Source of the DNA: Rhexocercosporidium sp. MPI-PUGE-AT-0058 | Lineage: Eukaryota; Ascomycota; Leotiomycetes; Helotiales | Assembly (NCBI GenBank): GCA_020746875.1 | Contig: JAGTJL010000004.1 | Coordinates: 1,860,001-1,924,000 of the forward strand | Reading direction: 5' to 3' | DNA length: 64,000 bases | Shown here: in pieces, positions 22,499 through 33,075 of the stretch | How positions within the stretch are numbered: the stretch's first letter is position 1 | Layout of the letters: every line of letters begins with the position of its first letter | Notes under the pieces: generated by a model | The model's input: only the letters and a program-made list of their open reading frames with translations | Told to the model about the DNA's origin: nothing | Database searches by the model: none | Translations under genes and position numbers: made by a program

Positions 22499-23840
22499 CT
22501 AGGGCCCAGAAGAGAGGCGACGCTGGACGAAGCCGTGAGTCGGTGACAAGAGATGCTGCGTGAGGGCGATTGGACTGCCAAAAGATTTATTGCACTTATT
22601 GCAATTCAAGTCATGAGCTGACGAGCTGAGATGCTGGTCAAGGGCGCTCTGGCTGCCAAAAGACTTGTTGCACTTATCGCAGTCTACGCCGTGGACTAAC
22701 GAGGAGAGGTGTTGCGCGAGGGCGCTCTGGCTACCAAAAGATTTGTTGCACTCGTTGCAATTAAAGCCATGAGCCGGCGAGGTAAGGTATTGGCCGAAGG
22801 CGCTCTGGGTGCGGAAGAATTTTCTGCACTTGTTGCTCTTTGAAGCATGAGCTGGCGAGCTGAGATGCTGGTCAAGGGCGCTCTGGCTACCAAAAGATTT
22901 GTTGCACTTATCGCAGTTTACGCCGTGGACTAACGAGGAGAGGTGTTGCGCGAGGGCGCTCTGGCTGCTAAAAGATTTGTTGCACTCGTTGCAATCAAAG
23001 CTATGAGCCGGCGAGGTAAGGTGTCGGTTATCAGATTGAAGAATTGCGAGTCCTTTGTCTACCGTTCAGCGCTTGTTTCGGAGCATATCTTTTAAACGTA
23101 CCTTTCGGTGCTTTTCCGATCTCCTTGTAGAGTCGCTTGAAAGCATGCTCTTTTCTTTCGCCGTATATCAATGGCATATGCACGCCGAAAATACCAAGTA
23201 GTGAGTAGACAGTATCCTCTTCACGTTTAGTTTGGCGCGGCTTTGCCCATGCTAATCGTTCCTCGATGCCGAAATCAGACAAAGGGATACCTTGGAAGGC
23301 ACCGATAGGGATGTATGTTATCTCGTAGATAAGCTGCCCCAAAGATACCTTGTCGCCCAGGAATTGCTTATCCTTGGAATAAAATTTGACTGATGTTGGC
23401 GCAATAAGCTCCTGCAGCGTCCAGCCTCGAGTGAACCATCGACTGCTACGGAATGACATTTCCCAAGCCTTAGTAAATCCAATATCCGTGATGAGTAGAG
23501 GCAACGAAACATCTGATAGATAGACGTAACATGTCACAGCATCACGATACCAACGAAACATTGAGTTGATAGCCTCGTGTAGCTCAGTACTGCTCGACTT
23601 ATCGATACAGCAGGTGTCTACCCAGAAGTAATTTAGGCTATCGTGGGCAGCTTGCTGTGCGCAGAAGCGGATCTTGTTGTAACCAATCTTGTCCTTGCCA
23701 GTTCCGTCTGTAAAGTCTTTGAAAGTGACCTCCTCTGGCCCCCATGTATGTGAAAGTATCGCATACTCAGGTGTATCACACTCATCGAAGAACTCAGCGA
23801 AGCTGAAATCGCCATCTGGGCCACACCTTAGCAGCCGCAT
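22499..23840 (-). CDS. HET domain fused to a C2H2 zinc-finger repeat array
   Basis: Two exons, 23840-23102 and 23058-22499, give 432 aa. The N-terminal ~230 residues are a full HET domain: MRLLRCGPDGDFSFAEFF, YAILSHTWGPEEVTF, FWVDTCCIDKSSSTELHEAI, RWFTRGWTLQELIAP, EDTVYSLLGIFGVHMP. Without splicing the frame stops soon after, at 23031. Removing a 43-nt intron (GTACGT donor, GCTGAAC branch, GGTAG acceptor) moves it into the frame of a zinc-finger array. That frame stays open for 186 codons to TAG at 22499. The array has a half finger and six fingers from residue 269 (C-x2-C-x12-H-x5-H, 26-residue period). ATG at 23840 is the first in-frame ATG before MRLLRC. HET domains execute incompatibility cell death; the fingers probably sense or bind a partner (inference). 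Confidence 0.8.
22535..22993 (-). repeat. Six tandem 78-bp C2H2 zinc-finger units
   Basis: Each unit encodes C-x2-C-x12-H-x5-H plus a 3-residue linker. Units 1 and 4 differ at about 3 of 78 bases, and units 2 and 5 are similarly close, so a three-finger (234-bp) block has been duplicated. Unit 3 has lost its first Cys (Ser) and first His (Tyr). The long H-x5-H spacing and QSALAQHL core resemble JAZ-type or RNA/protein-binding fingers more than DNA-binding Krüppel fingers. Confidence 0.85.
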
Positions 23841-24184
23841 GGTCTCGACCACTGACGACCAGACTCAAGAGGTGTAATAACTGTTTCTCGGAGAATGCTA
23901 AGGTGCGGAGATTGCATGCGAATGAAGCTATCAATGGGCGGAGAGACAGATCATATCAAGGTTGTCGCAGTTCCTGCCTTGCGGCAATTATGTTGGAATG
24001 CAACATATCATGCATAAGCGCGGAAGACCTACCAATCGAAAGAAAGTCACCATAACAACAGATGGTGAATTCAGGGGTACATGGCTGGCCCTGCGTTCTC
24101 CTGTTTAATGGAGAGTGCTTTTTTGGTAGTACTTTCGTATATATTAGCCGGCGAAGTGAGTATAGATCTCGTTTTTGCTAAGTT

Positions 24185-24275
24185 GTCACATGATATTGTC
24201 ACGTAAGACCCTTCTGCAAAGCGGGGCTGAGAATCTTTAGGCGATGGCAGAGAGGAAGCCGATTGGCAGACGACT
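24185..24275 (+). repeat. Dispersed ~90-bp repeat, copy C
   Basis: Starts GTCACATGATATTGTCACGT and carries GCGGGGCTGAGAATCTTTAG and GAGAGGAAGCCGATT. It is a more diverged relative of copies A and B, and lies 134 bp before copy B in the same orientation. Confidence 0.65.
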
Positions 24276-24318
24276 TTAATCTTCTACAGTATGTGGGTGA
24301 TGTGCTTGGCGCCTGCTG

Positions 24319-24410
24319 GTCACATGATACTGCGGTCAGCCACTTCTAGTAGGTGGGGCTCAGAATCTTTAAGCGAGTGTGGAGGGGAAGCCGATTTTGT
24401 AAGCGACTGT
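24319..24410 (+). repeat. Dispersed ~90-bp repeat, copy B
   Basis: Starts GTCACATGATACTGCGGTCA, then GGTGGGGCTCAGAATCTTTA, GGAGGGGAAGCCGATTTTG and AAGCGACTGTA. It pairs with copy A in inverted orientation across the HET-zinc-finger gene, about 2.4 kb apart. Confidence 0.75.
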
Positions 24411-24621
24411 ATACATCACGTACGACTGGCTTTCCGCTAATACAAGCACTCGGGCAGGGGCGTGGTAGTCACAAGCCACAAGACCGACAGTACAATAGAA
24501 GACCAGGCATTGAATTGCGACTCCGAAGGCAAGGTTCAAAGTCTATGGAAATAAAATCAAGTGCCCAGAGAGCTTCCAGTACATATTTTGATAACCTGAA
24601 CCTACGTATAGCGACCCCATT

Positions 24622-27600
24622 TCACACATACAATTCCTGTATGTAGACATTCCTCATCTTCTCCACAAGAACGTCCCCCTTATTCGGATACGCACACTCA
24701 TATCCGTCCAGATCCCCCTCTAGCACTTCCCTCAACGATTCTCGAAACACCGTCAGAGTACTGCACTCATTCGACCTTATCTTAACCACAACACCAAAAC
24801 ATTCATCATCCGAAAACTGCCAGTTATCCTTGATATCCTCAACAATGTGCTTCACGAAATTGTCCGTGTATTTACCCTTGTGTACGTCGAATTGACCTTC
24901 TGGAACTTGGATAAAAGGATCGCCTGTTTGGAACGCATGCACCGCATGATAGATAAAGCTACTGAGCGGATCAGTGACTTCCTCTAGCGCAGATTCTTGG
25001 GAATGCCGCGTGGCATATTGACGCATAGGTAGAGCAATCGCCAACCAGAATCTGAACGTTACGGCGAGAATACCACGATGATCAGGGTGGACGCCGAGGA
25101 GGTTCCGCTCGTAAAGACGAGCCTGCATGATGGTCCCGTTCATGATCATCTTGAGAATATTGAGCAGGTTTTCGAAAACCCAAGTACATCTGTTGTCTGT
25201 GCTGTCGAGTAGCCGAATGACGCGGTTGCTGATCGCCGGAAGGAAGATTGAACAGAGAAGCCATGCCGAGGAGTGGAAACCTGCTGTGAGGATTGCTGGA
25301 ACGAAGTCGGAAAGCATGAACTTTGTGAAATCCCACCACTTCATTCCTGTACGAACACAACCGATGAAGTTGTCCATGCGGTTAGAGACCAGAGAGTTTG
25401 TCCATCCACTACGGAGGTAGTAATACAGCTCGAATGCAGCCTTGTCTGGTTGTTGCTCAAGCCGCAGACAGTATGCGACCAGACCTGCACGGTAGAGAGA
25501 TGGATCACCGTCGTGTGGCCAATAATGGGCCGAAGGATGTATGAAGAAGTCGATGAGTTGTCTGAAGTCACTTGCGTAGCTTTTGATGTCTGCAACCACA
25601 ACTCGAGCAATCTGTAGATGGTAGCTGTGAAGGTCTGAGCCTGGCTCTAGTGACTCGAGATGACTTTGCATCGATTTCATGGCCTCGCCTAGCATATCGG
25701 AGAAGAGGCGTTGTGTTTGTTTCTGTGGGAGGCCGACTTCCGTGTCGGTAGTCTTGTCTATTAAAATTGAGGACATGCTGCGAATAGCAGCTACGTTTCA
25801 TTAGGCACTGGCATCTCAATTGGAGGGGCGAAATTTACCTCGGATCATCTGGATCTGATCATAGGTTCTAAGATCAATTGTGGTACAAAGATAGTGTCCT
25901 TGCTGTTGCAATTGAGTTGTCAAAGCCTGCACTGGTACGGGAATTGATTGACAAGTCGACAAGGCCAGTAACCACTCCGATCCGATGTCGAAGCCAGGAA
26001 CCTGTTGGATATATTAGACAACAACCAGATTTCTGCCCTGAAAATCATACCTGAAAATCTCTTAAAGTCTTGCCATCTTTGAGCAGGCTTGCAAGAAACA
26101 GTGGCCAGTTGGTTTTCGCAATCCTACATGTCCGTCGATTCTCAAAGACGGCAAACTGACCGCGGGTAAGGAAAGGCTCAAGAGGCTATGGAAAATTAGC
26201 TGACCGGCCACCCAGCAATATCGTTGTACTTACCATTGCGCCCTCTTCGGTGACAATCGCAACTAGGCGAGCCCAGCACTCAACCAGACTGCTCATGATT
26301 GATGCTCCTTGGTCTGTTTCGGCCTCGAGATAGCTTCTGATCAGGGGCAAGAGGATATTCACGACATTCTGTCGGAGTGGCTGCAGAGGTCAGTATGGAA
26401 TACCCACCAATCCCCAAAGAACTCACAATAATCAGCTCCATGCGACCCCAGTCAATGTCCATGTCCAGACTATCCTGGCTTTCTTCTTCGTGACTTGGAA
26501 CAGTCGTTGGTGCCAAGGTAGGTGGATGAAGATGCTTGATCTGATCCATGTAATTGACAAGCGCTACCAGACAATAACTCAGCAAAGGTTTTGAAAGTGC
26601 AACATTGCTATGAATCATTGGATCCAAAGCCTTTGAGAGTACATCTATGCATTGTTAGTTGTCGGAATTTGAGACAGATTAGCAATCCTTACCACAATTC
26701 AGAGCTTCTCTGACCATATTTGATGATCTTGCAACTTTGATGGTGTTGGACATTGCAGTGACGCCCCTGCACATAGGGATGACCATGCTTCTCTTGTTCT
26801 TGAAGATCGTATCTGCTATCCGTGACTCCGACATCACTTGGCCACTGACCTTCTCCAGCGTCTCTGCCTGATGCCGTGCCTCTTGTTCGGCATCAATATA
26901 CTGCTGGCAAAGACTTGTGAAGAATGAAGTCTGCCAAAGACCAAAAGGCTTGTAAGATTCGACATTTGTGCTTTTCGTGACGACGAAGCGTGTCAGATTC
27001 TCCCATGCCCGAATGTTTATCAAACATGCTTCATTGTGAGAACGATCAGCAATGACGAGTTCTTGTATCAGAGCAACAGAAGGTCTTTGGGAAGGTGGTG
27101 ATGCCCAAAAGAGGGTGCAAAGAAGATCGTGATGATTACGTAATGCTGCAAGATCTCGGGTATGAACAACTTCATCTTTGGGATATTGTCTGTCGTGATT
27201 TGGTAACAATCGAGCAACGAGATTTCGAATACTCTTCATGTCGTCTGCTTGCGAGAGGTGCTTGATCCCCAGAGCCACAACTTTGAGGAAGATATGGAAG
27301 CATCGATCTTCAGGTTCAATTGAAAGGCTGGGGTCAGTGTCAAGCTGCTCCAAAAATGGTGGTGAGGCATGGACCTCTTCGTTGCGTAGGTGAGCTAGGT
27401 TGTGAGAAGCAAAAAAGTCGAATAAAGTACCAATAATAGCAGGGCATTTCCACCAGCCCCATTCCATCATCAGATAGTGGCAGCGATGGAAGAGGGAGCG
27501 ACAGTAATCATTGAATCCTGGAGGCTGTCGCTGATTAGACTTGTACAATGCAAATACTTGCTTTAGAATCTGTTGAGGCAGGGACCAATTGTCAAAATTT

Positions 27601-30600
27601 GCCCTCTGTCGTAGTCCAGGATCGACGACACCGAACGAGTCAAATTCGCACAGTGGGAGTAGTGTATACATTGAGTACCAGAGCTTCTCCATGGTGGGTG
27701 CATCAATGACCTCTTGCATTGGTCCAGTCGCCAGACGTGGATTGATGACATCCCAGAACGAGCCTCTTGGAATCTGCGCAGCGCTCAAGACTTTGACGAG
27801 AATGACCCATCCATTGGCCGCATAATGCTCTCCAGTGATACCTCTTTCTCTGAAGGAGAGATACTGGAGATCGTCATACAGCTTTCGAAGTTTGTGCAGA
27901 CCATCCGAGACTAGTACGGCGGCACAATGACTGGCGACAGACTTGAGCAGATCCTCAAGGTCGTAGCTCGAAGAATTGAGCGTAGGCTGAACCCGACTTG
28001 TCTGGAGCAGGTGTAGGATGACCAGCATACATCGGGAGAGCACTTCCACAACTAGTCTAGCTTGTTTTTGGTCGATGTTCCCTTTGACGTTGAGACGAGT
28101 CGAAAACTCTCGAAAAACTTCAACCATTCTTGACATGAAGTCATCCCGGTCGAGAGCGCCATCAAATTGCACATTGTATTGAACGTAATCTAGCACAAAT
28201 GTGATTACCTCGTTTGCATCTGCTGGGAGAGGAGTCGATGCCTGCTGAGCCTGAAGCTGATCCAGAAGCCAATCTAAACAAACGCCAATTTCCGATGAGA
28301 CGCTCTCATTCCATGTTTGCCAGCTGAATACTTTGTCGGCAAATCTGAGACCTGGAGTGGCCGACGATGGAAGCCTTTGCGAATCAGAAACGCTGATAAC
28401 GTTCGAAAGCCTGCCACTTCCGATGATCGTGCTTTCATGAAAGAATATTCCAGGCTGTAGAGGAAATGTGTCAAAGTGGTAGGGATAACTCGTCCCAAAC
28501 TTGCCCAAGCCTTGTAACTTGCTATTCTCATCGTTATTCGGTGCATTTGGGGCAAAATAATCCAATAACAATGGGTCACTGGGTTGCCGATAGTTTGCAG
28601 CACCTGCATCGACTCGCTTTGGTAGCCGCTTCTTACGCCAAGCAGGCTTTGATGAGATTGGGACCAACTCGACTTCATCCTCTTCATCGATCGGATCATG
28701 GTTCGTTTCAATTGATGGCCGAACAATATCATCATCAGCAAGGAATCGACTGAGCTGAAGGTTCGTCTGTGGAGCAGGGCGTCTTCTTGTGCTTCTGTAG
28801 AGAGCATCAAGCGCTTTCTTGGTGCTTCTGAACGCAGACGCAGAATACCGTTCCGAATATGGAATTTCAGTTGCCTCAAGCTGTGCAGGTCGTGCAGAAT
28901 GCTGGCCACGACGGGGCTTGTTTCGAGGTATGGGTCCGAGTTTCGACTCATTGTTGTACCGCACAGGAGGGGTAATTTCTTGAGTAGACGTTGGTTCCCT
29001 CGTTACGAAGCTGTTCATCGATTGTTGGCGTCTGGAAATAACCAACTTCCGTCCTGGCTGGGTTACCTCTCTGCTCCGCTGGAGTTTGCTCTTGCTGATC
29101 GGCGGTGGGAGTCTGGTTTGCTGGTTGTCTGTAATTTGATGCAGAGCCGAAATGCCCAAAGACCTTGGCTGAGGGTTGCGGTTCTTCGGGGCTATTTTCC
29201 CTTCTCGCCAATCTTGCAGAACTGATTGGACATCCTGAGTATCCTCACGATTTGCCAATCGTATGAACTTCTTGGATGGGTTTTGTCGGCCCTGTCCCAT
29301 GCGAGACCTGGCAGTACGTGCCGCGACCCTGATGAACTGCGGCAGATCTTTCTCGTCGCAGTCCAACGGATTCATCACATCGAGAATACCGAGCCGAGGA
29401 GCAGCAGGCTTTCTAGGACGAGATGTGGCATGCCGGTGCGAATCTCTTTCGACTCCTGTCTGTCTTCGCGAGGACTTACTGGCCGAGACACGACTCTTGG
29501 GCTTCTTCAGATGATCAGTGATCTTAGGTTGCTGATTGTACGTGCCGCTTTCGGTACGAACTCCCAAGCCGGATCCACTCTTTCTCTTCTTGCGTGGATG
29601 TGATGAACCAGCTGATAATCGTTTCTTCGACGGCAGCATAGCATCAATCCTGTCATCCTCATCGGCAAAACCCAGACGAGATTGATCAAAAATACTTTCG
29701 AGTTCAATGCGGTCATCTGCCATGAGAAATCCCGGCACCTCATTCTCGTCATCTTCCCCAGAATCCGAAAGAAACGCCAACCTTACATTCGTCGAGGTAG
29801 GTGAAGTTTGCCAGGCTTGACGCATTCGAGGAAGAGCAACACCACGCCGAAACAATTCCTTGACAGGTGATAAACTTTGAGTCTCTCGCAGGTTATGTAC
29901 AGTTGGTTTTGGCAACTTCTTCTGATCTAATCGGAGATGTGAAGCTGGAAGAACACCTCGGATCTTCTTACTGATCTTGCGAATCTGGATCGACTCGTCT
30001 GAAGATGAGGATGCAGAAGCCGAATTTTCCACATCAGAAGCGAATGGATCATTACCTTCAATGTCTGAATCAACTAGAATGGACACTGGCTTCACAGCAC
30101 TAGTGGCTGGAGTTGGGAGCTCTCCAGGTAGCAGGGAGACCTCATCTGGAGAGGTGCTCGGTGTTGCTTCCTTTGATATTGATCCACCACGAGAAATAGA
30201 GGTTCGGGCAAGTCTTGAAGTTGCTGTGCATGGCGAACTGGTTGCGGGTGGCGAAGCTGGAACATCGAAGATACTGTCGGTAATATCTCGCTGTCGAGTC
30301 TGCCCGAGTGGATGGGTTTGAATTCTGGATAAGCTAGGACGTCTAGTCTTGGCCGAATACGTCTTGAGTCGGTGCTTGACTTTTTGTTGGAGTTGTGGCC
30401 TGGTTTTTGGTTCGGGTCTTTTAGGCAAACGTGGTGGATTTCGTAGCAATACATCAATATCAGGAAATTCCTCATCTTCGTCTTGATCTATGGGAGGGCC
30501 GTCTTCATCCACCGGGGCGTGTTCTGCTGATCGTGGAGGCGAGGACGGAGGATCCCAGTCCATATCTCTCTGTTGGCTCTCAGCCAAGTCATAGTCTACA

Positions 30601-31400
30601 TCCTGGGATTCCGAAACAGGCGAGGAGCTTCGGGATTTTCGACGAGAATCTTGAGAGGATGATGCTATTCGCATAGGTGCAATACCTCTTGACTGTAATG
30701 TACGTCGGTATTTCTCCTGTTCCATGGCATACGGGTGTAGTTGAATTGGATTCCTTTGCCGGAATGAACGCCTAGCTGTGCTTGGTGGTTCCACGTCCAG
30801 TTCCAATCTAGCATTTGTGATGGGTCGCTGGAGAACTATCTGGTCTGGTTGTGGACTCGGAGACCGCGTCCTCCTTCCCTGGCCATTCAGCGGTGGTAGA
30901 CTTGTTTCGCTACTTGGTGGAGAAGAAAGTCGAGTAGAAGTAGGAGACGTAATTTGGACATAGCTTTTCGATATCTCTTCCTCTGATACCCTACTTCTAG
31001 GTCGTGGTGATGCATTTGATTTAACTTGTGGGACATCCTCGTCATCAGATGCCCAAAAGAATCGTGGATCCTTGAACCCATTGGGAGATTGTGATATGGG
31101 TGGCAATTCGGGCTTCTCGAGACGGTACTCGACATATTCTTGCCCGATGAGGGGAAAAGAGTCTTGTTGAATCGTAGGCTCGGCTTCTCCAAGTACATCT
31201 TCAGGGAATGCTGGATCCTCATGCTGAAAAGTTTCCTCCTCGCCATTTCCATTCTCAGGCTTGTCGTCGTCCTCCAGGCCTCCTCCTCCGTTCAGGATCT
31301 GCTCCTCCAAGTTGCCTTCGAGGCTTGCTGTACTTTGGCTATCTACCCCATCTTCGTCGTCGGAGTCCGGTACCACCCCTTTCTCCTTCCAAGTTGCCAT
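24622..31400 (-). CDS. mus7: Mus7/MMS22 family protein (replication-stress repair scaffold)
   Basis: Six exons, 31400-26693, 26644-26427, 26380-26234, 26185-26051, 26001-25839 and 25790-24622, give 2,179 aa with every junction in phase. The N-terminus is acidic and disordered (ATWKEKGVVPDSDDEDG), with long Ser/Pro/Arg-rich stretches. The conserved family box RSFRQRNPIQLHPYAMEQEK lies near residues 215-235, followed by KYRRTLQSRGIAP. The C-terminal ~1,000 residues are helical and match the Mus7/MMS22 domain, ending NVYIQELYV. In yeasts this protein works with the Rtt101/Cul4-Ddb1-type ubiquitin ligase and Rtt107 at damaged forks in the nucleus. The last acceptor is the GTAG at 25792-25791 rather than the nearer GCAG, because only it keeps phase. 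Confidence 0.92.
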
Positions 31401-31607
31401 GGGCTTCGTATGGCATAATCAAACCATACCGTATTGCGTTTAATCTGGACGTTGTTGAGGTCGAGAGAGGTGTGAAAATTTTGGTGATTCTCGACGCGTT
31501 TGTGAATGTTGGAGACGCGACGATTTGTCAGCATGAGCTAGTGAATCATCGTCCTTGCGCTGAACTCAGGAAACAAACATCAAAGTCAATTGAAATATCG
31601 CAAAGAG

Positions 31608-32066
31608 ATGAGCAAAATCCGCGGGATCTTCCCAGCCTTCTTGGCCACTGCAATCGGTATCGGTAATGGTACGGTTCAATTCCATAATCCTTTCGGTACA
31701 CCAGAGTCCTCATTCTGACCAGGGATATGGGTATTTGGCCCGGCCTTCAAGGACTTACAACAAGAGAAAGAAGAACAAGCAAAGTACGGCTTCCATGAGT
31801 ATGCTACTTCTTGTGCTAAGCATGCGAATAGGAAAGCTGTAGAGGTGGCCAAACTATCAGAGAATGGCACCCATGATACTCCCGAAGCGTTGCGAAAAGC
31901 GGAAGCGGCTGCGAGTCGAACAATTGCCACCGAATCTGTGCTGAAGCCGGTCGAGAAAGGCAGTTATTGGTGGCCAAATATGAGTCTTTGGACAAAGGAA
32001 GTGAATAAGCCACCGATCTTAGAGCCTGCGAAGAATGGCCAGGAGGCATCGAAGGACAAGCAGTGA
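31608..32066 (+). CDS. Small membrane-anchored protein of unknown function
   Basis: Two exons, 31608-31668 and 31723-32066, give 134 aa. The first exon (MSKIRGIFPAFLATAIGIGN) is joined through a 54-nt intron (GTACGG donor, TCTGAC branch, CCAG acceptor) to GIWVFGPAFKDLQQEKEEQA. Residues ~7-27 form one hydrophobic segment spanning the junction. The rest is soluble, Lys/Glu-rich and helical, ending in WWPNMSLWTKEVN and a polar tail. The layout resembles small inner-mitochondrial or ER anchored proteins, but I cannot assign a family. It is divergent from mus7 with only 207 bp between start codons, so they share a promoter region. Confidence 0.72.
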
Positions 32067-33075
32067 TGTGCAGAAGCATACTGCTTAACTCATGTGCTCA
32101 AAGCCAAGGGGCGCACATGACCGTTGGAATATTGCTACATCAGCAGTGCTGGTTGAACGCTGCCACCAGAGCTACGGGTTAGGAAGATGCCGTCCTGCAA
32201 CCATCCCCACCCGGTTCAAAGCAATTGATTGGAAAGTCAGAAGCACAAAGCGGCATGAATATTCAACAGATGTCAAGCAACAGGGACCGAATACCCATAA
32301 ACCTTCAGGGTGGCTATAAAGTTCATATACTAGACCTCGTACGCAACTCGTTCACCCCAATATCATCTTCAACATTAAGTGAAACTTGGATACCTTAATT
32401 TTTTGGGGGCATTTTTCTTGACTTTCCAAGCCATATTTAGTCATGGATGAGCTCATGTATGTTTGCTTCACACATGAGCATGTTTGAGGGTGCGGTGTTT
32501 GCTGTCAATTCATTTTGGGGTTCTGGAGTCAGAAGCTGCCCAACATTTGCACAGTACTTCAGAGGAATATCATTTCTTGTCCGGAGGAGCTGAGCAGGTG
32601 CCCTTGCGGGCCTCCCAAGTATCATGAACAGCATCGCGTCTTTCTTTAACAACTTCCACCAGTACCAGCCTGTAGGCCAAGTTGGCCAACTCGTGGTGTT
32701 TCGAGTTTGGCAAAGCCCGAGTCAATCCCTTGCTCATTGCCCAGGTACCTCTTCCACTTGTCGATTCTTCCCAGGACCTATGACAATTCAATAGCCAGAT
32801 ATAGCTGTATTCATTCCCCAGCCTACGTCCATCTACATCCACGGTTTCGTCCATTCTATGCCTACAAGCCTACAAAGCAAATGCTTGAGCAAGCTCATTG
32901 AGAAAAACGCGGTCTCACGTGATTCACAAACTGGATGTGGGCACGGACTGGATGTCGATCTTAGAGCTGGGGTTTCGAACTTGTCGTCATGGCTTTATTG
33001 CCCTCCATTGTATTTCATATTTCAACTACAGTTCAAGTTCTGCTTACCAAATAACACTCCACAACTAAAGGTAAA
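32067..33075. other. Intergenic, promoter of the DUF726 gene
   Basis: About 1 kb without a supported gene. The one notable site is the TCACGTGA palindrome at 32915-32922. Confidence 0.5.
32915..32922. promoter_or_regulatory. TCACGTGA bHLH (Cbf1-type) palindrome
   Basis: Eight-base palindrome with CACGTG core, 154 bp upstream of the DUF726 gene start. Such sites are bound by bHLH factors in ascomycetes. Confidence 0.4.

Larger units (their letters stand above)
23841..24621. other. Intergenic with two direct copies of the dispersed repeat
   Basis: Promoter side of the HET-zinc-finger gene and 3' flank of the Mus7 gene. Nothing besides the repeats is recognised. Confidence 0.5.

Noticed and set aside
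21823..24410. Reading the inverted repeats as terminal repeats of an intact DNA transposon.
   Set aside because: No transposase between them, extra copies lie outside and in direct orientation, and I see no clear target-site duplication.
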